NCBI GenBank assembly: GCA_021496505.1
Contig: CP053031.1
Location: 248,001-312,000 of the forward strand
Direction: 5' to 3'
Length of the DNA: 64,000 bases
Source of the DNA: Thermoleophilia bacterium SCSIO 60948
GTDB lineage: Bacteria; Actinomycetota; Thermoleophilia; Solirubrobacterales; 70-9
Positions 1 to 9,335 of the stretch are shown here, one piece after another. The notes under the pieces are model-generated. The model saw nothing but the letters and a program-made list of their open reading frames with translations, was not told where the DNA came from and did not search any database. Within the stretch, counting starts at the first letter, position 1. Every line of letters begins with the position of its first letter. The position numbers and the translations under genes were made by a program.

Positions 1-957
1 GAGCCGGGCGCGCCGCGCAGCCCGCGCGAGATCTCCGAGAGCGAGAAGGGCGACCCCAAGGACGAGGCCCCGGACCAGCCGGGCGGCCAGACGCCCTCGA
101 GCGGCGCGGCCGGGATCTCCGACGCGTTCACGACCGACCTCGCCGAGAACGTCGATTCCGGCGACGCGCTCGTCGGTACGGACTCCCAGCAGGAGGGCGC
201 ACCGGTCCAGAGCGCGGCGGCCGGCGCGGTTCTCCAGGACGAGGGGGTCGACGACCAGCCCGGGATGCCGGAGATGCGGCCGACCGACGACATGTCGGCC
301 GCCGAGCGCCGGGCGCTGATCGCCTCGATGCGCCCCGAGGACGCCGAGCGCGTGCCCGAGCTCCACGAGGTCGACGTGCCACCCGAGCTGCGTGAGCGGA
401 TCGAGCTCGCGATGGGCAAGTACCCGCAGATCCGCTCGGCCTCGATCCCGGCGCTCTGGGCCGTCCAGCGCCACTACGGCTGGTGCTCGCCGCGCGGGAT
501 GCGTGAGGCGGCCGCGGTCATGGGTCTGACGCCGGCCTACCTCGAGTCGGTCGCGAGCTTCTACGACCTCTTCCGCACGACGCCGACCGGACGCCATCCC
601 GTCCTCGTCTGCCACAACATCACCTGCTGGATGCGCGGCGCCGACGAGCTGCTCGAGGCGTTCGCCGAGGCCGCGGGGGTCGACCACCACGAGGCCGACC
701 ACGACGGAGCGGTGTCCGAGGACGGCGCAGTCTTCCTCAAGGGCTTCGAGTGCCTCGGCGCCTGCGACATCGCCCCGATGGTCTCGATCGACGAGCGCTA
801 CTACGGGCCGCTCGACCACACCGACGCCGCGCGCGCGATCGAGCAGCTCCGCGCCGGCGAAGAGGTCCTGCCCGACAAGGCGCTGGCGCTCCGCGGAGCC
901 GCCGGCGGCGCCGAGCCCACCCCCGACGAGCGCGTTGCGCAGGCCGAGAGGAGCTAG
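1..957 (+). CDS. nuoE: NADH-quinone oxidoreductase subunit E (5' end beyond window)
   Basis: NuoE is the thioredoxin-fold [2Fe-2S] subunit of the peripheral arm of complex I, working with NuoF in NADH oxidation. Counting from the first in-frame ATG (265), the four cluster ligands are C116, C121, C163 and C167 (VCHNITC and CLGAC). The same frame stays open to base 1 with no stop, no ATG/GTG/TTG before 265, and nearly all third positions G or C. Coding therefore probably begins upstream of the window and gives an N-terminal extension of at least 88 acidic, proline/glycine-rich residues. If translation really starts at 265 the protein is 230 aa, still longer than usual. It is the first visible gene of the nuo operon; nuoF follows after 2 nt. 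Confidence 0.93.
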   Translation, partial: EPGAPRSPREISESEKGDPKDEAPDQPGGQTPSSGAAGISDAFTTDLAENVDSGDALVGTDSQQEGAPVQSAAAGAVLQDEGVDDQPGMPEMRPTDDMSAAERRALIASMRPEDAERVPELHEVDVPPELRERIELAMGKYPQIRSASIPALWAVQRHYGWCSPRGMREAAAVMGLTPAYLESVASFYDLFRTTPTGRHPVLVCHNITCWMRGADELLEAFAEAAGVDHHEADHDGAVSEDGAVFLKGFECLGACDIAPMVSIDERYYGPLDHTDAARAIEQLRAGEEVLPDKALALRGAAGGAEPTPDERVAQAERS

Positions 958-959
958 GG

Positions 960-2288
960 ATGGCCGCCACCGAGACGAGGCTTCTGTTCCGCCACATCGA
1001 CGAGCCGGGACTCGCCGGGCGCGAGACCTACGAGCGCTTCGGCGGCTACGAGCAGCTCAAGAAGGCGTTCGCCGACAACACCCCCGAGACGCTCGTCGAG
1101 ACCCTCGAGGGCTCCGGTCTGCGCGGCCGCGGAGGCGCCGGTTTCGCGATGGGCAAGAAGGCCGGCTTCCTGCCTCGCGGCGACATGGAGAAGTACCTCT
1201 GCTGCAACGCCGACGAGTCCGAGCCGGGCACGTTCAAGGACCGCGAGCTGATGCAGAAGAACCCGCATCAGCTCGTCGAGGGCTGTGCGATCGCCTCGCT
1301 CGCGGTCGGCGCCCGCTACGCCTTCATCTTCATCCGCGGTGAGTACTGGGAGGTCGCCGACATCCTCGACGACGCGGTCGCCGAGGCCTACGAGGCCGGC
1401 TACCTCGGCCGCGACATCCTCGGATCCGGGTTCGACCTCGACCTCGTCGTCCATCGCGGCGCCGGCGCCTACATCTGCGGCGAGGAGACCGCGCTGCTCG
1501 ACTCGCTCGAGGGCAAGCGCGGCAACCCGCGGCTCAAGCCGCCGTTCCCCGCCGTCCAGGGCCTCTACGGCGGCCCGACGCTGATCAACAACGTCGAGAC
1601 GCTGTCGAACATCCCGCACATCCTCAGGGGCGGACCCGACTGGTTCAAGAGCTTCGGCTCCGAGGGCTCGCCGGGCACCAAGGTCGTCTCGGTCTCGGGC
1701 TGCGTCAAGCGTCCCGGCAACTACGAGATCGAGCTCGGGATCCCGGCCCGCGAGATCATCTACGGCCTCGCCGGCGGCCCGCTCGACGGCCGCGAGATCA
1801 AGGCCTGGTTCCCCGGCGGCTCGAGCTCCCCCGTCCTGACCGCGGCTGAGCTCGACCTGCCCTACACCTTCGAGGCGATGGCCGAGGCCGGCTCGATGCT
1901 CGGCTCGGGCGCGATCATCGTCTGCGACGAGGCCGTCTCGATCCCGAAGCTCGCCGTGCGGACCGCGCGCTTCTACCAGCACGAGTCGTGCGGCAAGTGC
2001 ACTCCGTGTCGCGAGGGCACGAACTGGACGGTGAAGATGCTCGAGCGGATCGTCCGCGGCGAGGCGACGCCGATGGACCTCGACATCGTCTCCTCGGTCC
2101 AGGAGAACATCATGGGCAACTGCCTCTGCGTGCTCGGCGACTCGATGGCGATGCCGGTCGGGGCGATGGTGCGCAAGTTCCGCGCCGAGTTCGAGGACGC
2201 GATCGAGGCCGGACGCGACGCCGCGATCGAACCGCTCGACGTCGCCAACACCGACGACGCGCCGATGCGCATGGGAGCGATGTCGTGA
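960..2288 (+). CDS. nuoF: NADH-quinone oxidoreductase subunit F (FMN, NADH-binding)
   Basis: NuoF is the NADH dehydrogenase flavoprotein of complex I, binding NADH, FMN and the N3 [4Fe-4S] cluster. The 442-residue product has the glycine-rich NADH site RGRGGAGF near residues 55-62, the FMN-site motif GAGAYICGEET near 168-177, and cluster ligands C344, C347, C350 and C390 (CGKCTPC followed 40 residues later by Cys). The ATG at 960 lies 2 nt after the nuoE stop and is preceded by a GAGGAG-like ribosome-binding site inside the nuoE end. Its own stop overlaps the nuoG GTG by 4 bp, which suggests translational coupling. Confidence 0.97.
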   Translation: MAATETRLLFRHIDEPGLAGRETYERFGGYEQLKKAFADNTPETLVETLEGSGLRGRGGAGFAMGKKAGFLPRGDMEKYLCCNADESEPGTFKDRELMQKNPHQLVEGCAIASLAVGARYAFIFIRGEYWEVADILDDAVAEAYEAGYLGRDILGSGFDLDLVVHRGAGAYICGEETALLDSLEGKRGNPRLKPPFPAVQGLYGGPTLINNVETLSNIPHILRGGPDWFKSFGSEGSPGTKVVSVSGCVKRPGNYEIELGIPAREIIYGLAGGPLDGREIKAWFPGGSSSPVLTAAELDLPYTFEAMAEAGSMLGSGAIIVCDEAVSIPKLAVRTARFYQHESCGKCTPCREGTNWTVKMLERIVRGEATPMDLDIVSSVQENIMGNCLCVLGDSMAMPVGAMVRKFRAEFEDAIEAGRDAAIEPLDVANTDDAPMRMGAMS

Positions 2289-4837
2289 CCGACGTCAAGG
2301 CGAACCCGGACACGATCACGATCGTCGTCGACGGTGTTGAGATCGAGGCGACGCCCGGCGCGATGCTCGCCGACGCCGCGAAGGGCGGCGACGTCGAGAT
2401 CCCGGTCTTCTGTTACGAGCCGAAGCTCGGTGGACCCGTCGGCGCCTGTCGGATGTGCCTGGTCGAGATCGAGGGCATCCCGAAGCTCCAGACCGCCTGC
2501 TCGACCCCGGTCCGCGACGGCATGGTCGTCTACACGCGGACCGACCGCGTCAAGGTCGCCCAGAACTCGGTCGTCGAGTTCCTGCTCGTCAACCACCCGC
2601 TCGACTGCCCGGTCTGCGACAAGGGCGGCGAGTGCCCGCTCCAGGACATCGCGATGGGCTGGGGGCCGGGCAAGAGCCGCGTCACCGACCCCAAGCGCCA
2701 CTTCCAGAAGCCGGTGCCGCTCTCACCGCTCGTGCGGATCGACCGCGAGCGCTGCATCCTCTGCTACCGCTGCGTCCGCTTCTCGCAGGAGGTCTCCGAG
2801 GACGAGCAGCTCCAGCTGCTCGAGCGCGGCGCGAACTCCTACGTCGGGACGTTCGACGACCGCCCCTACATCACGCCCTTCCACGGCAACATCATCGAGC
2901 TCTGCCCCGTCGGCGCTCTGACCTCCGAGGCCTACCGCTTCCGCGCCCGGCCCTGGGACATCGAGGACGCGGGCTCGGTCTGCACGCTGTGCCCGAGTCA
3001 GTGCAACGTCAAGTTCACCGTCCGCGACGAGCGCCCGGCGCGAGTCCTGGCCCGCGACAACCACGACGTCGACGATGGCTGGCTCTGCGACAAGGGCCGG
3101 TTCGGATTCCAGGCGATCAACTCGCACGAGCGGATCGTCGCGCCGTCGATCCGGATGGGCTCCGAGCTCGTCGAGGTCAGCTGGGCCGAGGCGCTCGAGG
3201 CCGCCGCGAAGGGTCTGCGCGAGAACGCGGCCCGCGCCGGGGTCGGCGCGATCGTCGGTGGTCAGAGCTCGAACGAGGAGGGCTGGCTCACCCAGCGGAT
3301 CCTGCGCGGCGCGCTCGGCTCGCGTGACATCGACTCGCGGCGCCGCGGCGCGCTCGGTCGCGAGGCCGCCGTCCGGCTCACCGCGCCCGAGCTGTCGGCC
3401 GCGGTCTCCGACCTCGACTCGGCCGAGTCGATCCTCGTCATCGGCACCGACCCGATGCACGAGATGCCGATCCTCGACCTGCGTATCCGCAAGGCGGTGC
3501 GGCGCTCGAACGCCCGGCTCGTCGTGGCGACGGATCGCCCGACCGCACTCGACGGCGGAGCCATCGAGGCCGTCCGATATGCCCCGGGCGCGGCGAACGA
3601 GTTCCTCTCGGCACTCGTCGCGGAGCTCCGGCGCGGCTCGAACGGCCACGGCCACTCGCACGAGAGCGCGTACTCCGAGGCGGCGGAGCAGGCCGCGGGC
3701 GAGCTGCGCCCCGGCCGCACCGTCGTCGTCTGGGGCGAGCGGATCGCCGAGGGGCGCGGCGGCGCCGAGGCGCTCGCGCTGCTCAGCGAGTGCGCTTCGC
3801 TGCTGTCTGCCGACGCCATCGGCGCCGGCCTGATCGGCGTGCCCGAGGAGACCAACGCCCGCGGCCTGCGCGAGGTCGGCTGCCTCCCCGACGCGGGTCC
3901 GGGCCTCGTCGCCACGAACGCCGGCCGCTCGGCGCCCGAGATCCGCGAGGCGCTTCGTGACGGCGATCTGACCGGTCTCGTGCTCGTCAACTCGAACCCG
4001 GTCCGCGACCATCCGATGGGCCGTGACTGGGCCGATGCGCTGCGCAAGGCGCGCTTCGTCCTCGCCGTGTCGGCGTTCGACGACGAGTCGACGAAGCACG
4101 CGAACGTCGTCTTCCCGGCCGAGACCTACGCCGAGAAGGAGGGCACGGTCACGCATCCGGACGGCCGCCTCCAGCGACTGCGCCCGGGCGTGCCGCACCC
4201 CGGCATGGCGCGGCCGATCTGGCACGTGCTCGTCGAGCTCTCGGCGCTGCTCGACGCCGAGACGGGTCTCGACTCGGCCTCCGAGGTGCTCGACGCGATC
4301 GCCGCCGAGGCCGGCTTCCTCGCCGGGGTCACCCCGGAGGAGATCGGCGGCACGGGCGTGCGCTGGCCCGAGCGCCCGGCCTCGGCCTCGTTCCCGCGGA
4401 TCGAGCGCGGCGAGGACCCGACCGCGGCGATCCTGTCGCGGATCAGCGGCCGTGAGCGCCGCCATCCGGTCGGCGACGAGCTCGTCCGGGTCGGCACCTA
4501 CCGCGACCTGTGGTCGAGCGAGACCACCGAGCGCTCGCCGGCGCTCGCGTTCCTGGCTCCCGCGCAGCGGATCGAGCTATCGCCCCACGACGCCGAGCGG
4601 CTCGGCGTGCGCCAGGGAGAGATCGTCCACGTCTCGGCGGCAAGCCAGCCGGAGCGCTCCGGATCGGTTCGCGCCCGCGTGTTGGTCCGCGAGCGGATCC
4701 GTCCCGGCTCGGCCTTCATGCTCGAGGCGACCGAGCGCGACACCGGCGCCGTCTTCCACTCCGGTGAGGGGATCGAGATCACGCCGGCCGGGCCCGAGCT
4801 CGCGGTGACCCAGCGCCGCCCGGGCGCAGCCTCGTGA
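2285..4837 (+). CDS. nuoG: NADH-quinone oxidoreductase subunit G
   Basis: NuoG is the large Fe-S subunit of the complex I peripheral arm, passing electrons from NuoE/F to the quinone module. In the 850-aa product I see [2Fe-2S] ligands C43, C55, C58 and C72; a His-Cys3 cluster at H104, C108, C111 and C117; a further CxxCxxC set at 157/160/163 with C207; and a molybdopterin-type CxxCxxxC set at 233/236/240 with C268. The C-terminal half is the degenerate molybdopterin-oxidoreductase fold. The GTG start overlaps the nuoF stop (GTGA). A longer in-frame start is possible at 1988, but it lies deep inside nuoF and I reject it. Confidence 0.96.
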   Translation: MTDVKANPDTITIVVDGVEIEATPGAMLADAAKGGDVEIPVFCYEPKLGGPVGACRMCLVEIEGIPKLQTACSTPVRDGMVVYTRTDRVKVAQNSVVEFLLVNHPLDCPVCDKGGECPLQDIAMGWGPGKSRVTDPKRHFQKPVPLSPLVRIDRERCILCYRCVRFSQEVSEDEQLQLLERGANSYVGTFDDRPYITPFHGNIIELCPVGALTSEAYRFRARPWDIEDAGSVCTLCPSQCNVKFTVRDERPARVLARDNHDVDDGWLCDKGRFGFQAINSHERIVAPSIRMGSELVEVSWAEALEAAAKGLRENAARAGVGAIVGGQSSNEEGWLTQRILRGALGSRDIDSRRRGALGREAAVRLTAPELSAAVSDLDSAESILVIGTDPMHEMPILDLRIRKAVRRSNARLVVATDRPTALDGGAIEAVRYAPGAANEFLSALVAELRRGSNGHGHSHESAYSEAAEQAAGELRPGRTVVVWGERIAEGRGGAEALALLSECASLLSADAIGAGLIGVPEETNARGLREVGCLPDAGPGLVATNAGRSAPEIREALRDGDLTGLVLVNSNPVRDHPMGRDWADALRKARFVLAVSAFDDESTKHANVVFPAETYAEKEGTVTHPDGRLQRLRPGVPHPGMARPIWHVLVELSALLDAETGLDSASEVLDAIAAEAGFLAGVTPEEIGGTGVRWPERPASASFPRIERGEDPTAAILSRISGRERRHPVGDELVRVGTYRDLWSSETTERSPALAFLAPAQRIELSPHDAERLGVRQGEIVHVSAASQPERSGSVRARVLVRERIRPGSAFMLEATERDTGAVFHSGEGIEITPAGPELAVTQRRPGAAS

Positions 4838-5841
4838 TGCTGCCGCTGGCCGAGGTCGGGCCGCCGCCCGAGGCGGCGTGGCTGCTGATCCTGAAGGCGC
4901 TCGTGATCTTCGCGGGCGTGTTCGCGATCGTGCCGGTGCTGACCGTCGCCGAGCGCAAGATCCTCGGCCGCTTCCAGGCTCGCTACGGACCCAACCGTTC
5001 CGGTCCCAAGGGCATGCTCCAGCCGCTCGCCGACATCGTCAAGCTCGCCGGCAAGCAGCAGTTCCGGCCCCGGAACGCCGTGCCGCTGCTGTTTTCGATG
5101 GCGCCGGCGCTGGTCATCTTCTCCGGCGTCATGACGCTCGCGATCATCCCGTTCGGCGACATCACGTCGGGCGGCTTCGGGCTCTACGGGATCGACGTCT
5201 CGATCGGCGTCCTCTACTTCTTCGCCTTCGGCTCGATCGCGTTCTACGGCCTGCTTCTGGCCGGCTGGGCGTCGGGCTCGAAGTACTCGTTCCTCGGCGC
5301 GATGCGCGCCGCCGCCCAGCTGATCTCGTATGAGATCTCGATGGGCCTGTCGCTGCTCGGCGCGGTGATGGTCGCCGGCTCGTTGTCGATGACCGACATC
5401 GTCCAGGCCCAGGAGGGGCTCTGGTTCATCGTGCCGCAGCTCGTCGGCTTCCTCGTCTTCATGGTCGCCGGCTTCGCCGAGACAAACCGTGCCCCGTTCG
5501 ACCTCCCCGAGGCCGACGCCGAGCTGGTCCAGGGCTTCCAGACCGAGTACGGCGGGATGCCGTTCGGCGCCTACCTGCTCGCCGAGTACATGGAGATCTT
5601 CGTCGTCTCGGGAATCGCGACGACCTTCTTCCTCGGCGGCTGGATGGGACCGGGCCCAGGTTTCCTCGATCCCGTCTGGACGCTCGTCAAGATCTTCGCG
5701 CTGATCTTCCTCTTCATGTGGATCAGGGCTACCTTGCCACGGCTCCGCTACGACCAGCTGATGACGCTCGGCTGGAAGGTGCTGCTGCCGCTGGCGACGC
5801 TCAACGTCCTAGTGACAGCCGTGGTGGTGACGCTCACATGA
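4837..5841 (+). CDS. nuoH: NADH-quinone oxidoreductase subunit H
   Basis: NuoH is the membrane subunit that forms much of the quinone-binding chamber and links the peripheral and membrane arms. The product (334 aa from ATG 4837, one residue more from the overlapping GTG 4834) is a multi-spanning protein with the conserved stretches [10 protein letters not shown] and [15 protein letters not shown]-like (here ending EADAE). Both candidate starts overlap the nuoG stop, so expression is coupled to nuoG. The stop overlaps the nuoI ATG (ATGA). Confidence 0.96.
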   Translation: MLPLAEVGPPPEAAWLLILKALVIFAGVFAIVPVLTVAERKILGRFQARYGPNRSGPKGMLQPLADIVKLAGKQQFRPRNAVPLLFSMAPALVIFSGVMTLAIIPFGDITSGGFGLYGIDVSIGVLYFFAFGSIAFYGLLLAGWASGSKYSFLGAMRAAAQLISYEISMGLSLLGAVMVAGSLSMTDIVQAQEGLWFIVPQLVGFLVFMVAGFAETNRAPFDLPEADAELVQGFQTEYGGMPFGAYLLAEYMEIFVVSGIATTFFLGGWMGPGPGFLDPVWTLVKIFALIFLFMWIRATLPRLRYDQLMTLGWKVLLPLATLNVLVTAVVVTLT

Positions 5842-6440
5842 CCGACCGAGATCAGAAACAGGAAGCGGTGGAATCCGCCGAGACGGCACGGCTCGCCGAG
5901 GCCTTCCCCTATCTCGCCGACCAGGCCGACGCCGTCCAGGTCGAGCGCGGTCCCGAGCCGGGCGGGCCGAAGGGCGCCTACCGCGTCTTCGGCGAGACCC
6001 TGCGCGGCCTTCGCACGACGATGGCGCGCTGGATCGAGGGCCCGGTGACGATCGAGTACCCGGAGGAGAAGACCCCGGTCTACCCGCGCTTCCGCGGCCG
6101 CCACAAGCTCCACAAGTTCGAGGACACCGGTCTCGAGAAGTGCGTCGGCTGCTCGCTCTGCGCCGCCGCCTGCCCGGCCGACTGCATCCGCGTCGTCGCG
6201 GCCGAGAACGATCCCGCCGACCGTGTGTCGGCCGGTGAGCGCTACGCCGCGGTCTACGAGATCAACATGGCGCGCTGCATCTTCTGCGGCTACTGCGAGG
6301 TCGCGTGCCCGTTCGACGCGATCACGATGGGCCACGAGTACGAGATGGCCGACTACAACCGCGGCGACCTCATCTTCACGAAGGAGATGCTGCTGCACGA
6401 GCCGATCGAGCGCACGCCGCTGCGCCGCGAGGGCGAGTAG
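5838..6440 (+). CDS. nuoI: NADH-quinone oxidoreductase subunit I (2x[4Fe-4S])
   Basis: NuoI carries the two tetranuclear clusters (N6a/N6b) that relay electrons towards quinone. The 200-aa product shows two ferredoxin motifs: C102, C105, C108, C112 ([12 protein letters not shown]) and C147, C150, C153, C157 ([12 protein letters not shown]). The N-terminal ~80 residues form an acidic extension before the usual core, which begins around the RFRGRH segment. The ATG overlaps the nuoH stop. Confidence 0.96.
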   Translation: MTDRDQKQEAVESAETARLAEAFPYLADQADAVQVERGPEPGGPKGAYRVFGETLRGLRTTMARWIEGPVTIEYPEEKTPVYPRFRGRHKLHKFEDTGLEKCVGCSLCAAACPADCIRVVAAENDPADRVSAGERYAAVYEINMARCIFCGYCEVACPFDAITMGHEYEMADYNRGDLIFTKEMLLHEPIERTPLRREGE

Positions 6441-6444
6441 GCGA

Positions 6445-7029
6445 GTGGTCGCGGTCGCGTTCTTCGCGGGCGCCCTGGGCGCGATCGGCGGTGCCATCGG
6501 CGTCGTCGCGCTTCGCAATCCCTTCTACTCGGTGCTGAGCCTGATCGTCCACCTGATCAGCCTCGCCGGGCTCTTCCTGCTGCTCTACGCCGAGTTCATC
6601 GCCGCGGCCCAGATCGTCGTCTACGCCGGCGCGGTGATGGTGCTCTACCTGTTCGTCTCCGCCTACGTCGGCGACGTCTCCGAGCCGATGTGGGACCCAG
6701 TCCCGGGGCAGAGGCTGCTGGCGCCGTTGCTGGCCGGCGTGCTGTTCATCGAGGTCTCGATCGCCGTGATTGGCACCGCGCTGACGGCGACCGGCACCCC
6801 CGGCGTCGACTACGAGGCCGGGTTCGGATCGCCGGCGGCGATCGGCGAGCTCTTCCTCGAGCGCTTCCTCGTCGTCTTCGAGGGCGCCTCGCTGCTGCTG
6901 CTCGCGGCGGCGATCGGCGCCGTCGTCCTCGCCGGCCGCCGCCGCGGCCGCGAGCGCGACGGCGAGGTCGGCGCGCCCGAGACGCACGGCACCGAGATGG
7001 AGCGCCCGACCTCCGGAGCGGTCCGCTAG
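6445..7029 (+). CDS. nuoJ: NADH-quinone oxidoreductase subunit J
   Basis: NuoJ is a small membrane subunit of the proton-translocating arm. I take GTG 6445, 4 nt after the nuoI stop, as the start. This gives 194 aa beginning with a hydrophobic helix and containing the conserved AAQIVVYAGAVMVLYLF region in the third transmembrane helix, which matches NuoJ. Five hydrophobic segments are visible, followed by a short charged tail. It ends immediately before the nuoK ATG. Confidence 0.94.
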   Translation: MVAVAFFAGALGAIGGAIGVVALRNPFYSVLSLIVHLISLAGLFLLLYAEFIAAAQIVVYAGAVMVLYLFVSAYVGDVSEPMWDPVPGQRLLAPLLAGVLFIEVSIAVIGTALTATGTPGVDYEAGFGSPAAIGELFLERFLVVFEGASLLLLAAAIGAVVLAGRRRGRERDGEVGAPETHGTEMERPTSGAVR

Positions 7030-7329
7030 ATGGACATCACCTGGTACCTCGTCCTCTCGGCGCTGCTGTTCGCGATCGGCGCCGGCGGCGTCCTCCTGCG
7101 CCGCAGCCCGCTGGTCATCCTGCTCTGCCTCGAGCTGATGCTGAACGCCGGCAACCTCGCGCTCGTCGCCTTCGCGCGGATGAACGGCAACGAGGAGGGT
7201 CAGGTCTTCGCGCTCGTCGTCATGGTCGTCGCCGCATGTGAGGTCGTGATCGGCCTCGGCCTGATCGTCGCGATGTACCGCCGCCGCCTGCCGCTCAACG
7301 TCGACGACCTGCGGGAGCTCCGCGGATGA
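7030..7329 (+). CDS. nuoK: NADH-quinone oxidoreductase subunit K
   Basis: NuoK is the MrpC-like three-helix subunit of the complex I membrane arm. The 99-aa product has three hydrophobic segments and the family motif [17 protein letters not shown], with the membrane-embedded glutamate in the second helix; a second acidic position (E in AACEVVIGL) lies in helix three, as usual. The ATG directly follows the nuoJ stop and the stop overlaps the nuoL ATG. Confidence 0.96.
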   Translation: MDITWYLVLSALLFAIGAGGVLLRRSPLVILLCLELMLNAGNLALVAFARMNGNEEGQVFALVVMVVAACEVVIGLGLIVAMYRRRLPLNVDDLRELRG

Positions 7330-9332
7330 GCGCGACGACGTCCGCCTGGATCGCGCTGGCGCTGCCGCTCGTCGGCTCGCTCGTGATCGCGTTCGGCTGG
7401 CGCGCCCTGCCCGGCCGCACGGCGGGGCTGGTCGGCACGGGCGCGCTCGCGCTGTCGTTCGTCTTCTCGGTGATCACGCTGTTCGCGCTGCTCGACCACC
7501 CGGTCGAGGAGCAGCAGCTCACCTCCTCGCTCTACGACTACGCGAGCGGCTTGGGGATCGACATCCAGCTCGGGATCCTCGTCGACCCGCTGTCGGTACT
7601 GATGCTGCTCATCGTCACCGGGGTCTCGACGCTGATCCACGTCTACTCCTACGCCTACATGGAGGGCGACGCGGGCTACCGGCGCTTCTTCAGCTACCTC
7701 AACTTCTTCGTCTTCTCGATGCTGCTGCTCGTCCTCGCGGGCAACTTCGTCCTGCTGATCGTCGGCTGGGCGTTCGTCGGCTTCGCCTCGTTCGCGCTGA
7801 TCTCCTACTGGTACCGGCGAAAGAGCGCGACGAAGGCCGGCATGAAGGCGTTCGTCATCAACGTGATCGGCGATGTCGGCCTCGTCCTCGCCGCCTTCCT
7901 GATCCTGCGCGAGCTCGGCACCGTCGACTACCTGACCTCCTTCGAGGCGGCGCGTGAGGAGTTCTCGGTCGACCAGGGCTCGGTCATCGCGATCTGTCTG
8001 CTGCTGCTGATCGGCGCGTTCGCGAAGTCCGCCCAGCTGCCGCTCCACACCTGGCTGCCCGACGCGATGGAGGGCCCGACCCCGGTCTCGGCGCTGATCC
8101 ACGCCGCGACGATGGTCACCGCCGGCGTCTACCTGATCGCCCGCGCGCACCCGTTCTTCGAGCTCGCCCCGACCGCCGCCGACATCTCTGCCGTCCTCGC
8201 GCTGGCCGGGCTGATCATGGCCGCGACGATCGCCTGCGTCGTCACCGACCTCAAGCGGATCATCGCCTACTCGACGATGAGCCAGATCGGCTACATGGTC
8301 ATGGGCGTATCGATCGGCGCCTACACCGCCGGGATGTTCCACCTGATGACGCACGCCTTCTTCAAGGCGCTGCTGTTCATGGCCGCCGGCTCGATCATCG
8401 CCGCGATGGCCAACAACCAGGACATCGACCGGATGCGCGGCTTTCGCAAGGCGATGCCGGTCACCTCGGTGCTGCTGATCATCGGCGCGCTGGCCCTCGC
8501 CGGCTTCCCGGGCACCTCCGGCTTCTTCTCGAAGGACGAGATCCTCGCCTACGCGGCCGAGCGCGGCGGCTTCTACACGCTGTTCGAGATCGGCGGCTAC
8601 GTCGCGGCGCTTCTGACGGCCTTCTACTCGTTCCGGATCGGGTTCCGGGTCGTCGCCGGCAAGCCGTGCGAGGAGGCCAAGGAGCTCGAGCAGGGCCACA
8701 TGGCCCACGCCGACCCGGTCAACCCCGCGACCGGCGAGCCCGAGGACACCGACGTCGGCTATCCCGGGCCCGAGCACCACATCGCCGAGCGCGCGAAGCC
8801 GATGGCGGCGGCGATGGGCATCCTCGGCGTGCTCGCCCTCGTCGCCGGGTTCATCCAGGTTCCGGGCGTCACCGCTGTCCTCGAGCACTTCCTCGAGGGC
8901 TCGTTCGAGGACTCGGAGCTGTTCGCGATCCACCCGTCCGTGGGCCACGCCTGGTTCGGCCTGCTGATCGGAGGCATCATCTCGGTCGTCGGGATCGCCG
9001 CCGCCTACGTCGCCTACGTACGCCGTCCCGGCATCACGCTCGACCTGCGCCAGCGCTTCGGCCGGATCCACGACTTCCTGTTCGCGCGCTGGTACTTCGA
9101 CGAGCTGCTCGACTTCCTCGTCTACAAGCCGGTCGTCGGCACCGGCCGGTTCTTCAACCGCGTCTTCGAGCGCTACGTCGTCGACGGCCTCGTCAACGGC
9201 GCGGGCGGCATCGTCCGAGGCGCGGGGCAGATCGTCCGCGGAGCGCAGTCGGGCTTCGTTCGCGCCTACGCGCTGCTCGTCCTCGGCGGCTTCGCCGCGC
9301 TCGGCCTCTACTTCCTGCTGGTTGGTGCGTAA
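7326..9332 (+). CDS. nuoL: NADH-quinone oxidoreductase subunit L
   Basis: NuoL is the distal antiporter-like proton-pumping subunit of complex I. The 668-aa product has the Proton_antipo_M core with [19 protein letters not shown] and the lysine-bearing helices (for example [13 protein letters not shown]). It has a loop-rich region around residues 450-490 and a long C-terminal extension, including a segment near [13 protein letters not shown] that corresponds to the lateral helix and last transmembrane helix of NuoL. ATG 7326 overlaps nuoK by 4 bp. Confidence 0.96.
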   Translation: MSATTSAWIALALPLVGSLVIAFGWRALPGRTAGLVGTGALALSFVFSVITLFALLDHPVEEQQLTSSLYDYASGLGIDIQLGILVDPLSVLMLLIVTGVSTLIHVYSYAYMEGDAGYRRFFSYLNFFVFSMLLLVLAGNFVLLIVGWAFVGFASFALISYWYRRKSATKAGMKAFVINVIGDVGLVLAAFLILRELGTVDYLTSFEAAREEFSVDQGSVIAICLLLLIGAFAKSAQLPLHTWLPDAMEGPTPVSALIHAATMVTAGVYLIARAHPFFELAPTAADISAVLALAGLIMAATIACVVTDLKRIIAYSTMSQIGYMVMGVSIGAYTAGMFHLMTHAFFKALLFMAAGSIIAAMANNQDIDRMRGFRKAMPVTSVLLIIGALALAGFPGTSGFFSKDEILAYAAERGGFYTLFEIGGYVAALLTAFYSFRIGFRVVAGKPCEEAKELEQGHMAHADPVNPATGEPEDTDVGYPGPEHHIAERAKPMAAAMGILGVLALVAGFIQVPGVTAVLEHFLEGSFEDSELFAIHPSVGHAWFGLLIGGIISVVGIAAAYVAYVRRPGITLDLRQRFGRIHDFLFARWYFDELLDFLVYKPVVGTGRFFNRVFERYVVDGLVNGAGGIVRGAGQIVRGAQSGFVRAYALLVLGGFAALGLYFLLVGA

Positions 9333-9335
9333 CCG

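Noticed and set aside
7200-9071. Long minus-strand frame opposite nuoK and nuoL
   Set aside because: It reads as low-complexity Arg/Asp/Glu protein with no domain, against well-conserved NuoL on the plus strand.
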